Part shown: one piece after another, positions 8,063 through 17,455 of the stretch | Position numbering within the stretch: the stretch's first letter is position 1 | How the letters are laid out: each line of letters begins with the position of its first letter | Assembly (NCBI RefSeq): GCF_011604685.1 | Contig: NZ_CP050063.1 | Span: 1-64,000 of the forward strand | Source of the DNA: Spirosoma aureum | GTDB taxonomy: Bacteria; Bacteroidota; Bacteroidia; Cytophagales; Spirosomataceae | DNA length: 64,000 nucleotides | Direction of reading: 5' to 3' | The notes under the pieces: model-generated | The model's database searches: none | Seen by the model: only the letters and a program-made list of their open reading frames with translations | Told to the model about the DNA's origin: nothing | Program-made: the position numbers and the translations under genes

Positions 8063-10489
8063 TTACTTCAGTGTCATCTTTCTTTTTAGGTGAAGATTTT
8101 TGTCCTGCGCCGATTGAAGATAAACCAATTCTGTAAGTTGACCTTGACGCCATGTTTCAATCATATTCCGATAATTCGGGCTACCGGGATTACCCGACTG
8201 ACCGCCCGGATAAATGCCCTGTGCTCTGGGAGTCGGTCCTAGCTCAACCACCATCCGCCACGACGGACCAGTACGCTCAGTGGTAGCATTGACAATTCCG
8301 CTCCCTCCGCCGATCTGCACATTCAAGGCACTAAACGCATCTAAACCGGGCACTAAATGCCGAATCGCGGTAGCTTTATGGGTTCCCCATGCCCAGGCTG
8401 GCCCAATAGGGCCGTGCTTTTTCGCGAGCGTATCACAGGTAGCCCGAAAACTACTCACCAACACATCAGCCATCGTTTCAGTAGGGCGGGTATTTACATT
8501 ATCGAACCAATGGGCTTTAGGCTCCCGCTCAATCAGGCGTAACGTACGGTCGAAACTAGGCAGGCGTGTCAGCAGTGTATCTCCCCGATCAAACTCGTCT
8601 TTCCAGATTGCATCGTTCAGTTGCCGGTTCCATTCCGTGAAAATCGTCGCGCCGATAGCACTTGTATCATTTTGATAATTCCAGCTTTTGAGAATAGTCA
8701 GCGCCCTGGCCTGATCATTAATCAGGGTAGAAGCGTTAATAGTAGGTAGCAGTTTGGGGAGTGCTATGGCTGCCCTCAGGTTATATAAGTCGTTCTGCAA
8801 CTGGCGCATACTATCGGTCGTAACACGCTGCATAGCCGCCAGACGCTGGTTGATGCGAATACCGCGCTCAGCGGGAGCAAACTGCCAGTTGATATAATAC
8901 GGATAGCTGGGATCAGTGGAAAACTGATTCGCGGAGCTAACGAATCCTCTCGGTGGATTTTTCACGCGCGGATTTTGCGCCGGAGGAATCCAGCCTTGCC
9001 AGTCATGAGCGGGATTTGTTCCATCCAGCAAGTATTTCCCCTGTTCTTTCCACTTCAACGGAAACTTTCCATTCGGTGAAATGGCAATATCTTTGTTGTT
9101 ATCGGCGAATACAAAATTCTGGGCTGGTGCTCCATAGTAGGCCAATGCCTCTACATAATCGGTATAGTTTTTTGCCCGGTTCAGGATGTAATAGCAACGT
9201 AGTTCGTTCGTAGGCTCGTGGGCAATCCAGCGGGCGGCATAGCCCGACGGGATATTGGCCCGGAAGCCTCGCTGCCCAGCCTGATTCACAATCGGGCCAT
9301 GATGTGTATAATAAACGGTATCGATCACATCTGCTTGACCCTTTACTTTAATCACTTCGAGCCGTCGCCGAACAGGTTTCCAGACTCCGCCGTGAAAATA
9401 TTCCTGCTTACTGGCATCCCGAAACCGGATTTTATAAAAATCCAGCACATCAGCGCCAACATTGGTTACACCCCAGGCAATATTTTTATTGAATCCAATA
9501 ATCACACCGGGCGATCCGGGCAGCGAAACCCCGCAGGCATTCATCGTAGGTGACACCAGTTGAATTTGATACCAGATCGACGGCAGGCTCAGGGTCAGGT
9601 GTGGGTCGTTGGCCAAAATTGGGTAGCCCGTTGCTGATTTCTGTGCACCCACCGCCCAGTCGTTACTGCCAATAGCCGGATCACGGGCGGGCCAGTTCAT
9701 AGCCAGTGAATTAGCAATAGTCCCTGTATCGGCTGATTTCGGAACGTTCAGGGGTTTAAAATCCCATTTCGTTCCGGGCGGGATGATCGGATCTTCGTGG
9801 TCAGGGTAATCTGGAAAAAGGTCATTGGTAACAGCCGCGCCGAATTTTTGCCTGACATTACTCATTTGCAGGTCATCGGCTCCGCTAGCCAGTGTACTGG
9901 TCATAGCTTTGAGCAGCAGCGCACATTTCAGAACCGACCACGGTTCGGGTGAATAACCCAGCAGCTTGTATTCGATGGGGTAATCGGCGGGTTTGAGTCG
10001 CGAAATCCAGGCATTGACACCAGCAGAATAAGCTTCAACAATCTGCTTTGCAATCGGATCACCCATCATGGCTTTCATTGCCTGTTCGGCCCCGTAAGTC
10101 ATACCGATCTCACGATTGAATCGGTCAAGCGGAAGAGCCCGGTCGCCAACTATTTCGGAGAGACGCCCCGCAGCAGCATGCGTCTGAAACTCCATCTGCC
10201 AGAGCCGATCGCGAGCCGTGAGATACCCCTGCGCAAAATAAACATCATGATCATTCTTGGCAAAGACATGCGGAACCGCCATGTCATCGAAGACGACCGT
10301 AACAGGGGCCTGGGTGCCGTCTAAGCTTATTTCCTCATCCGAATCAGAAACGGACTCTGCATTTTGCCAAAATCCAACAAAAGGGCTAAGTAATGGTCCA
10401 AACGCCGGAATGCTCCCCCAGGGGCGATTTAATGAACAAACAACGAGTATTGCAATCAGAGAAACTACAATAGCTTTTAGGTATCGCAT
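8063..10489 (-). CDS. Penicillin acylase family protein (Ntn hydrolase)
   Basis: An 808-residue member of the penicillin/acyl-homoserine-lactone acylase family, N-terminal-nucleophile hydrolases that cleave amides. An N-terminal hydrophobic segment (residues 5-20) directs export. The expected autoproteolytic site is AIG-SNDWAVG, making Ser275 the new N-terminus and nucleophile of the beta chain. The preceding alpha chain has FDDMAVPHVFAKNDHDVYFAQGY, and the ANDPHL motif after the nucleophile is intact. The C-terminus contains GPAWAWGTH and GGQSGNPGSPNY, both typical. Substrate is not evident from sequence; candidates are acyl-amides including AHLs. A small membrane protein follows closely; the sigma-factor gene is divergent across 172 nt. 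Confidence 0.9.
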   Translation of the reverse strand: MRYLKAIVVSLIAILVVCSLNRPWGSIPAFGPLLSPFVGFWQNAESVSDSDEEISLDGTQAPVTVVFDDMAVPHVFAKNDHDVYFAQGYLTARDRLWQMEFQTHAAAGRLSEIVGDRALPLDRFNREIGMTYGAEQAMKAMMGDPIAKQIVEAYSAGVNAWISRLKPADYPIEYKLLGYSPEPWSVLKCALLLKAMTSTLASGADDLQMSNVRQKFGAAVTNDLFPDYPDHEDPIIPPGTKWDFKPLNVPKSADTGTIANSLAMNWPARDPAIGSNDWAVGAQKSATGYPILANDPHLTLSLPSIWYQIQLVSPTMNACGVSLPGSPGVIIGFNKNIAWGVTNVGADVLDFYKIRFRDASKQEYFHGGVWKPVRRRLEVIKVKGQADVIDTVYYTHHGPIVNQAGQRGFRANIPSGYAARWIAHEPTNELRCYYILNRAKNYTDYVEALAYYGAPAQNFVFADNNKDIAISPNGKFPLKWKEQGKYLLDGTNPAHDWQGWIPPAQNPRVKNPPRGFVSSANQFSTDPSYPYYINWQFAPAERGIRINQRLAAMQRVTTDSMRQLQNDLYNLRAAIALPKLLPTINASTLINDQARALTILKSWNYQNDTSAIGATIFTEWNRQLNDAIWKDEFDRGDTLLTRLPSFDRTLRLIEREPKAHWFDNVNTRPTETMADVLVSSFRATCDTLAKKHGPIGPAWAWGTHKATAIRHLVPGLDAFSALNVQIGGGSGIVNATTERTGPSWRMVVELGPTPRAQGIYPGGQSGNPGSPNYRNMIETWRQGQLTELVYLQSAQDKNLHLKRKMTLK

Positions 10490-10587
10490 GAATGGGTAGG
10501 AGCAATTGAAGAGAATTTATTTTGCAATTTTACTATTGCATCCAGCAAATAAAAAGTATTCCTTTCCTAATCGCGATAATTCTTTAC

Positions 10588-10595
10588 TACATTTG
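10588..10595 (+). promoter_or_regulatory. -7 element upstream of the ECF sigma gene
   Basis: TACATTTG matches TAnnTTTG and would start transcription near 10602, about 60 nt before the ATG at 10662. No convincing -33 box is seen. Confidence 0.5.
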
Positions 10596-10661
10596 CCAAA
10601 GCACTATTCAGTTGCCTTCTGAGTGTAAGTAACCGTTCGCAGTAATCCTGCATAAACTTCT

Positions 10662-11246
10662 ATGGAACTGACGGATACGGATTTGACGCTTCGTTTGAAA
10701 CAACACGACGAGGCCGCGTTCGAAACATTGTTTCGGCGATACTATCGTTACCTCTACAGTATAGCTATCCAATATGTGAAAGATCCAGACCTGGCAGAGG
10801 ATGCTCTTCAGGAGGTGTACCTGAAACTATGGACGCACCGGGAACAATTAAACGAATCTCAATCGGTTAGAAACTATCTCGCAACAGCCATGCGCCATCA
10901 AATGATCAATACGCTCCGCGACGAAAAGCGGGCTATTTTGCGTCACCTCAGTCTTCAGGCTTCGCGCCCCGATGTAGACACATCTACCGAGGAAACGCTG
11001 GTTCTGAGTGAGTACGGATCGGTAGTGCTTGATGGCCTGCGGCAGCTATCGGCCCAGCGCCGACTTGTGTTTCTGTTGCGCTCCGAGAAAGGGCTAACCA
11101 ACGAAGAAGTGGCCTCTCAGCTTCAGATTTCAATTAACACCGTGAAAGTGCAGTATTACCATGCCTGCCGTTTTCTCCGCGACTATTTGCGGCAACATGC
11201 TGGTATTGAAGCCATGATTATATGGCTGGCCGTTTTTTTTAATTAA
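10662..11246 (+). CDS. RNA polymerase ECF-type sigma factor
   Basis: A 194-residue group 4 sigma factor of the kind paired with FecR and SusC genes in Bacteroidota. Region 2 is visible as AFETLFRRYYRYLYSIA and DPDLAEDALQEVYLKLW. Region 4 is LRQLSAQRRLVFLLRSEKGL and the recognition helix NEEVASQLQISINTVKVQ. The short hydrophobic C-terminus (MIIWLAVFFN) is common in this subfamily. It should direct transcription of the downstream uptake genes once released from the FecR protein encoded 69 nt downstream. Confidence 0.95.
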   Translation: MELTDTDLTLRLKQHDEAAFETLFRRYYRYLYSIAIQYVKDPDLAEDALQEVYLKLWTHREQLNESQSVRNYLATAMRHQMINTLRDEKRAILRHLSLQASRPDVDTSTEETLVLSEYGSVVLDGLRQLSAQRRLVFLLRSEKGLTNEEVASQLQISINTVKVQYYHACRFLRDYLRQHAGIEAMIIWLAVFFN

Positions 11247-11315
11247 TCCAGTTTTTTTTCATTTCCAATAATACTTCCTGCTTCGGGTGGTGTATAGGGA
11301 GCATATGGCTTTCCT

Positions 11316-12341
11316 ATGCCTACACCTATGACTGAAGAATTACTTCAAAAGTACTTCGCCAACCAGGTCACGCCCGATGAAGCCCGGCGTGTGCTAGCCT
11401 GGTTTGACACTGAAGACGGTCAGACCTATCTGACAGGGCGGCTTAACGACCAGCTTAGTAGTACAGACTGGCACGCTCCTCCCGGCATTCCTGCGCCCGA
11501 TGCCGACCAGATGCTGTATGCGATGCGGCAACGAATGGCCGACCGTTCACCAGACAGGGAAACACCCGTTCGGCGACTTGGCTGGTTTAGTCGGCCAATG
11601 CGATGGGCTGCGGTTTTGGCAGGTGCTCTCCTGCTGGCAACAGCCGCCTTCTTTGGTTATCGTGAGCTATATCCGGTCGATTTGATTCAGCACACCGCTT
11701 ATGGCAAAACAACCCGACTGACCTTGTCGGATGGTTCAATGGTAACGCTCAATGGCAATAGCTGTCTACGCTATGCGCCCCACTGGAAAAGCGGCCAGAT
11801 CCGGGAAGTATGGCTTAGTGGCGAAGGTTTCTTTCATGTAACGCATCAGCGCAATCACGAACGCTTTGTCGTACACCTTCCGAATAAACTCAACATTGAA
11901 GTTTTAGGTACTCAGTTCAACGTGCTGGCGCGCGAAAGCCGGGCAAAAGTGGTGTTGAACAACGGTAAAATTCAGCTCGATGTGGGCGAACGATCCAAAG
12001 ACAAGCTGATTATGAAACCGGGCGACCTGGTATATGCCGACGTAAAAACGAAGGAATATTATCGAAAGCGCGTAGACCCTGCCACTCAATCAGCCTGGCA
12101 GACCGGCAAATTGAAATTTGAAGGAACCAGCTTACGCGAAGTAGCCCAGATGCTGGAAGATACCTACGGTGTTACGGTAGTTATCAACGATCCTGATCTA
12201 CGTCGGCAAACCCTGTCTGGCACAATTCCAAACCAGTCGATGCAGACTATTTTGAACGGCCTATCAACGCTGTTCGACCTCCATATTACTCAACAAAACA
12301 ATCAAATTATTATTCAACGAACCAGCCTACCACAACCATGA
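11316..12341 (+). CDS. FecR-family anti-sigma factor
   Basis: An inner-membrane anti-sigma regulator of 341 residues. The cytoplasmic N-terminus (residues 1-95) begins EELLQKYFANQVTPDEARRVLAWF, the sigma-binding part. A single membrane helix spans about 96-114 (RWAAVLAGALLLATAAFF). The periplasmic FecR domain follows at about 122-230, with TRLTLSDGSMVTLNGNS and VEVLGTQFNV-like VLGTQFNVLARE. A DUF4974 domain lies at about 265-335 (FEGTSLREVAQMLEDTYGV), resembling an STN fold. The stop overlaps the SusC start codon in ATGA, indicating translational coupling. A second ATG four codons in is also possible as start. Confidence 0.93.
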   Translation: MPTPMTEELLQKYFANQVTPDEARRVLAWFDTEDGQTYLTGRLNDQLSSTDWHAPPGIPAPDADQMLYAMRQRMADRSPDRETPVRRLGWFSRPMRWAAVLAGALLLATAAFFGYRELYPVDLIQHTAYGKTTRLTLSDGSMVTLNGNSCLRYAPHWKSGQIREVWLSGEGFFHVTHQRNHERFVVHLPNKLNIEVLGTQFNVLARESRAKVVLNNGKIQLDVGERSKDKLIMKPGDLVYADVKTKEYYRKRVDPATQSAWQTGKLKFEGTSLREVAQMLEDTYGVTVVINDPDLRRQTLSGTIPNQSMQTILNGLSTLFDLHITQQNNQIIIQRTSLPQP

Positions 12342-15300
12342 ATAAACAATTAATTGCACTCGGATCGTTGTTTGTGGCCGGTATTTTGCCCGTACGGGCG
12401 CAACTACTGGCTTCCAGCGACCGCTTTGCTACGTATCAAAGCCGGGAAGTAGATACCCGTCTGATTACCTTACGCAGTGCCCTTGCCGAACTGGAACAGT
12501 ATTATAGTGTTTCGTTCATTTACCCGACCAATCTGGTCGATACAAAGGTAGTGATGGTTAACCGCCATAGTCAGAATCTGGAAGCCGAATTAACCAGTTT
12601 ACTGGCCAATAAAGGATTAACTTATCGCAAGGTTCAGCCTAACTTCTACGCTATTGTGTCGGCGGATAAAGGAAAAAATCCGCGGCTTTTTCGAAAAATC
12701 GAACAAATTGAAACCAAAACCAGCACCGATCAGGCCCAAACACCCGTAAACATACCCGAACGGACCATTGACAAATTGGAACGGAGTGGCTGGTCAATGA
12801 CATCGGCAAAACCACTGGCCGATATCAATGGGAAAGTATCCGACAAAAACGGGCAGGGTATTCCGGGAGTTAGCGTCATCATTAAAGGGACCAATCGCGG
12901 TACAACCACCAACGCCAATGGCGAGTATAGTTTGAATGCGGCCAATAACGCCGTGCTGGTTTTCAGCTTTGTAGGCTATACATCGCAGGAAGTTCCGGTA
13001 TCAAACCGAAGCCAGATTAATATAACGATGCTTGACGACGTGAAAGCCCTCAGCGAAGTCGTTGTTGTTGGGTATGGCACCCAGAAGCGGGCATCGGTTA
13101 CGGGTGCAATCTCGTCGGTGTCGGCGCAGGAAGTTACTCAATTGCCCGTGCCTAGTGTTGAGCAGGCCATTCAGGGGCGGGTACCAGGCGTTACAGTAAC
13201 GGCAAATGGTTCGCCGGGCGAAACGCCTATTGTACGGATTCGGGGGATTGGCTCGATCAATTACGCGGCTAATCCGCTATACGTGATCGATGGTTTTCCA
13301 ACGAGTGATCTCAACAACTTTGATACGCGCGATATTGAGTCCGTAGACGTCTTGAAAGACGCTTCATCGGCGGCAATCTATGGTTCACGAGCAGCCAATG
13401 GTGTCATTATCGTTACCACGAAGAAAGGCAGTGGCGATGGAAAGCTACACGTCAATTACGATGGCTACGTTGGTACTCAGACTGCCTGGCGGCAGCTTGA
13501 CCTGCTGAATCGGGATGAATACCTCCAGTTCGGCACCGCGCTGCGTACGAATGCCGGACAGCCGATTCCGGCCCGGTTTAGCAACATGAATCAGCCGATC
13601 TACGCTGGAACGTCACAAACATATGCTCAAACCGATACCGACTGGCAGAAGGCCGTTTTCCGCAACGCACCCATCACGCAACACAGCGTTCAGCTGTCGG
13701 GTGGAAATGAGCGGTCACGATTTTATTCGTCGGTGGGTTATTTTAATCAGCAGGGGATCATGATTGGTACGGGTTATAAACGGGGGAACTTCCGTATTAA
13801 CTCCGATCATATCATCAGCAAGCGTTTTTCGTTCGGTCAAAACCTGACGATATCCTACGACGACAAGCTTAATGAAGTTAGTGCGGGCGGACGGACACAG
13901 GTTCAGAACATGATTCGTATGACGCCTTACATGCCCATTGAAGATCCGACGCTGGTAGGTGGCTATCGTGGTCCGGATGGTTCCGACGGTACTGATCCCC
14001 AAAACCCCGTACGGGCTGCCTTACAGGATCAAAGCAACACCCAGCGCATGAAAATTCTGGGTAGTGCCTACATCGACGTTAAACTCATTGATGGATTGAC
14101 CTATCGGCTGCGTGGCGGCATCGACTACGTAACGGCCCGGACTTATTCGTTCCTACCGATTTACAGCGAGAGTTTCAATGCCCGTGCGTTGGCCCAGTTG
14201 TCAGACGACCGTCTTACTTATGCTTCACCGCTGATCTCGAACCAGCTGACGTATGAGAAAGTGTTCGGCAAACATTCCATCAATGCTGTGGTGGTAGCTG
14301 AACGGCAGGCAGGCAGAACCCTCGAAATCATTGGAACAGGCCAGGCTACGTCGAACACCATCCGCGAATTAAACGCTGTTGTCAGCACAAGTGCGGGCTT
14401 AAGTGGCACGCGGTCGGAAAACGTACTGGAATCCTATTTGGGACGTATCAACTATGAATATGCCGGTAAATATTTAGTTGGGGCATCGTTCCGTCGTGAT
14501 GGGTCATCGCGGTTTGCGCCTGGCAACAAATGGGGTAACTTCCCATCGGTATCGGCAGGCTGGCGGATCAGTGAAGAAAAATTCCTCAAAAACATACCGA
14601 CCATCTCAGAGTTAAAGCTGCGGGCCAGTTATGGCACAATGGGCTTCAATGGCATTGGCGATTACTCCTGGCAGGTAGCGGTTTCGCAAAATACCAACGC
14701 CATTTTTGGTGACAGCCGTACACAGGGAACCTACTTTGATCGCCTGGGCAATACTGACTTACGCTGGGAAGTAACGAAAATGAGCAACTTCGGTCTGGAT
14801 TTGGGGCTGCTTAACAACAGCATTACGTTATCTGCCGAAGTGTATCAGCGGAATACAGATGGATTAATTCTGAATCAACCGATTGCGCCTTCGATTGGCT
14901 ATACCCAGTCACCCATTGTGAACGTAGGCAGCATGCGTAATAATGGCGTGGAAATGCAATTAGGCTATAACAAAACGAAAGGTGCCTTACGATTTAATGC
15001 GTCGGGTAACATTAGCTTCATCAGTAATAAAGTCCTGAGCCTGGGGCCAACGGTATCGCCCTTACTGAACGGTGCTAATGCTGACTACGGCGGGGGCGAC
15101 ATTACCCGCACGGAAGCCGGGCAGTCAATTCAGTATTTCTATGGCTATAAGGTAGTGGGTATTTTCCAGACAGCGGATGAGATCAAAGCAGCTCCAACGC
15201 AGGATAACGCCAAACCCGGTGACATTCGATTTGCTGATATAAATAATGATGGCAAAATTGACGCAAGCGACCGCGTGAATCTGGGTAGCTTCCTACCAAA

Positions 15301-15814
15301 ATTCACGTATGGACTAAACCTGTCGGCCAATTACCGGGGTTTCGATCTGTCGCTGTTTTTCCAGGGTGTGCAGGGTAATAAGATCTATAACGGCGTAAAA
15401 GTCCTCGAACAGGGCATGCTGCGGTTGTTCAACGCTGGCACTGATGTACTACGTGCCTGGACACCCACAAACACCAATACCGACGTACCACGCGCTGTTG
15501 ACGGCGATCCTAACGGAAACACCCGCACCTCAGACCGTTTTATTGAAGATGGCTCCTACCTGCGGCTGAAGAACCTCAGCATTGGTTATACTGTTCCCGC
15601 TGCTGCCCTGCAATCATTCTCGCGTGGAACCCTCAGCCGCGCACGTCTCTACGTAGCCTCGACAAACCTGCTGACGTTTACGAAATATACTGGCTATGAT
15701 CCTGAGGTTGGCTCACGAACCAGTAACACCAATCCAACACTGACCAACGGCATTGACTATGGTCAGTTTCCACAGGCTCGCTCATTTATGGTCGGGTTAC
15801 AACTTGGTTTTTAA
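12338..15814 (+). CDS. SusC/RagA-type TonB-dependent receptor with STN signalling domain
   Basis: Outer-membrane TonB-dependent transporter of 1158 residues. After a signal peptide (residues 1-21, ending VRA) comes an STN domain at about 40-108 (LRSALAELEQYYSVSFIY). That domain contacts the periplasmic part of the FecR protein and reports substrate binding. A carboxypeptidase-regulatory-like domain follows at about 162-232 (GKVSDKNGQGIPGVSVIIKG). Next come the TonB-box-like VVVVGYGTQKRASVTGA and the plug (PLYVIDGFPTSDLNN, then SSAAIYGSRAANGVIIVTTK). The remainder is a 22-strand-type barrel ending in a terminal aromatic, as expected for outer-membrane insertion (LQLGF). The substrate cannot be read from the sequence; no glycoside hydrolase or peptidase lies in this locus. 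Confidence 0.96.
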   Translation: MNKQLIALGSLFVAGILPVRAQLLASSDRFATYQSREVDTRLITLRSALAELEQYYSVSFIYPTNLVDTKVVMVNRHSQNLEAELTSLLANKGLTYRKVQPNFYAIVSADKGKNPRLFRKIEQIETKTSTDQAQTPVNIPERTIDKLERSGWSMTSAKPLADINGKVSDKNGQGIPGVSVIIKGTNRGTTTNANGEYSLNAANNAVLVFSFVGYTSQEVPVSNRSQINITMLDDVKALSEVVVVGYGTQKRASVTGAISSVSAQEVTQLPVPSVEQAIQGRVPGVTVTANGSPGETPIVRIRGIGSINYAANPLYVIDGFPTSDLNNFDTRDIESVDVLKDASSAAIYGSRAANGVIIVTTKKGSGDGKLHVNYDGYVGTQTAWRQLDLLNRDEYLQFGTALRTNAGQPIPARFSNMNQPIYAGTSQTYAQTDTDWQKAVFRNAPITQHSVQLSGGNERSRFYSSVGYFNQQGIMIGTGYKRGNFRINSDHIISKRFSFGQNLTISYDDKLNEVSAGGRTQVQNMIRMTPYMPIEDPTLVGGYRGPDGSDGTDPQNPVRAALQDQSNTQRMKILGSAYIDVKLIDGLTYRLRGGIDYVTARTYSFLPIYSESFNARALAQLSDDRLTYASPLISNQLTYEKVFGKHSINAVVVAERQAGRTLEIIGTGQATSNTIRELNAVVSTSAGLSGTRSENVLESYLGRINYEYAGKYLVGASFRRDGSSRFAPGNKWGNFPSVSAGWRISEEKFLKNIPTISELKLRASYGTMGFNGIGDYSWQVAVSQNTNAIFGDSRTQGTYFDRLGNTDLRWEVTKMSNFGLDLGLLNNSITLSAEVYQRNTDGLILNQPIAPSIGYTQSPIVNVGSMRNNGVEMQLGYNKTKGALRFNASGNISFISNKVLSLGPTVSPLLNGANADYGGGDITRTEAGQSIQYFYGYKVVGIFQTADEIKAAPTQDNAKPGDIRFADINNDGKIDASDRVNLGSFLPKFTYGLNLSANYRGFDLSLFFQGVQGNKIYNGVKVLEQGMLRLFNAGTDVLRAWTPTNTNTDVPRAVDGDPNGNTRTSDRFIEDGSYLRLKNLSIGYTVPAAALQSFSRGTLSRARLYVASTNLLTFTKYTGYDPEVGSRTSNTNPTLTNGIDYGQFPQARSFMVGLQLGF

Positions 15815-15839
15815 CGAACGAGACATAAACAAAGTCACT

Positions 15840-17375
15840 ATGAAATCTACATACTGGTCCACAGGTATAGTGGCAATGGGGCTGTTCTTCGGATGCAGCA
15901 CCAGTAGCCTCGACAAAGTGAATCCTAATCAGGTTATTACCGATAATTACTATAAAACGTCTGATGAACTGCTTAAAGGTGTCAATTCGGTGTATGCCAT
16001 TTGGCAAAGTGCGAATCTGACCGGCCGCGAGTGGTTTTTCCTGAACGACCTCCGCTCCGACGATGTAGCAACGGGCGGGGGCCAGTTGGAAGCGCCCCGA
16101 AGTCAAATCCTGATTGGCGCTCAGAATCCGACAAATGCGGTAGCGTTTTCCGTTTGGAATGGGCTGTACCGGACCATACACCGGGCAAACGTGGTGATTG
16201 ATAATGGCGCTGCTGTTAAGGACAATCCAACGCTGGCGAAGCGGGTCGTCGCTGAAGCAAAATTTCTGCGGGCACTGGCTTATTTCGATCTGGTCACTAT
16301 CTGGGGAGCAGTTCCGATGTATACGGACTACGTAACGAACGTCGATGGAACAAAGCCGAAATCCTCTGTAGATGATATTTATACACTGCTAACGACCGAT
16401 TTGCTGGCAATTCAGGCTGATCTCCCCGCCAGTTTCAGTGGAGCCGACCTTGGCCGGTCAACCAAAGGAGCCGTTCAGGCACTGCTGGCACGGGTTTATA
16501 TGCAAAAAGGCGACTACGCAAATGCTAAAACACAGCTTCAGTCCATCATTAGTTCGGGTACCTACAAGCTGACCGATGAGTACATGGACAACTTCATCGA
16601 AGAAACTGAGTTCAATTCAGAGTCGATCTTTGAAATCGGGTTTTCGCTGGTTGGTGGGTTCAACTGGGACGCTGATGGTAATGATAATGGCGCGAATGAA
16701 AACATGACCCGGAGTCAGGAGTACTCAGCTATTGGCTGGCGCAACCTGATTCCATCGGAGAGCTTAGTAGCTGAATATGAACATACGGCAAAAGGCGATG
16801 CCAAAACCGATCCGCGCCTGAAATTCAATTTCTATTTCATTGGCGATACCTACAATAATGGCCTGAATACCCTGATGGATTCACAGGTACAGGGCAATAC
16901 GATCCTCTTCAATGGGGTAGCGCAGAAAATTAGCTGGCGGAAGTATACAGCGATGTATAAAAATAACGAAACCTTTTATACATCGGGCATCAATATGCGG
17001 TTGATTCGTTATGCGGAGGTACTCCTGATGATGGCTGAAACCGAAAACGAAACGGGCAATATGGCGAATGCGATCACGCTGCTCAATCAGATTCGGGCCA
17101 GAAAAAGCGTTGCGATGCCTGCTTACCCGACCGCTAAATATCCAGTCAATAGCAAGGATGAAGTGCTTCGTGCTATCATGCACGAAAAGCGGGTCGAACA
17201 GGCGGGTGAGCAAATCCGCAATCGTGACATTCTGCGTTGGCGGGCACAGAACAAGCTCAAAACAGAACCTTTTTCGTATTTCGTGAAAGGCAAACAGGAA
17301 CTGATGCCCATTCCACAACAGGAACTGGACAATAACAGTAAACTAAGCCAGAAGGACCAGAATCCGGGCTATTAA
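15840..17375 (+). CDS. SusD/RagB-type substrate-binding lipoprotein
   Basis: A surface lipoprotein that forms the lid on the SusC barrel. I start at 15840 (MKSTYWSTGIVAMGLFFGCSTSSLDK, lipobox GLFFGC) rather than in-frame codons inside the susC gene. The 511 residues contain the TPR-like N-terminal part (AEAKFLRALAYFDLVTIWGAVPMY, GRSTKGAVQALLARVYMQKGDY) and the C-terminal SusD motif with RYAEVLLMMAE, LLNQIRARKS and RDILRWR. Motif order and length are normal. It begins 25 nt after the susC stop, and a strong terminator follows the stop by 26 nt. Confidence 0.95.
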   Translation: MKSTYWSTGIVAMGLFFGCSTSSLDKVNPNQVITDNYYKTSDELLKGVNSVYAIWQSANLTGREWFFLNDLRSDDVATGGGQLEAPRSQILIGAQNPTNAVAFSVWNGLYRTIHRANVVIDNGAAVKDNPTLAKRVVAEAKFLRALAYFDLVTIWGAVPMYTDYVTNVDGTKPKSSVDDIYTLLTTDLLAIQADLPASFSGADLGRSTKGAVQALLARVYMQKGDYANAKTQLQSIISSGTYKLTDEYMDNFIEETEFNSESIFEIGFSLVGGFNWDADGNDNGANENMTRSQEYSAIGWRNLIPSESLVAEYEHTAKGDAKTDPRLKFNFYFIGDTYNNGLNTLMDSQVQGNTILFNGVAQKISWRKYTAMYKNNETFYTSGINMRLIRYAEVLLMMAETENETGNMANAITLLNQIRARKSVAMPAYPTAKYPVNSKDEVLRAIMHEKRVEQAGEQIRNRDILRWRAQNKLKTEPFSYFVKGKQELMPIPQQELDNNSKLSQKDQNPGY

Positions 17376-17401
17376 CTCATACCAAGTAAAAGTAGAGGGT
17401 T

Positions 17402-17440
17402 AAATCCCCGGCTGGCCTTCGTTGCCGAGCCGGGGATTTT
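17402..17440 (+). terminator. Intrinsic terminator after the susCD pair
   Basis: Stem AATCCCCGGCT (17403-17413) pairs with AGCCGGGGATT (17428-17438), with a short T-run after it. It lies 27 nt past the susD stop and only 16 nt before the next ATG, so the downstream gene may be reached by read-through or by a promoter within this interval. Confidence 0.8.
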
Positions 17441-17455
17441 GTCTATATTTCGATT

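Noticed and set aside
17444..17451. TATATTTC as promoter of the FG-GAP lipoprotein
   Set aside because: Would start transcription at or inside the start codon and has no -33 box; kept only as a remark.
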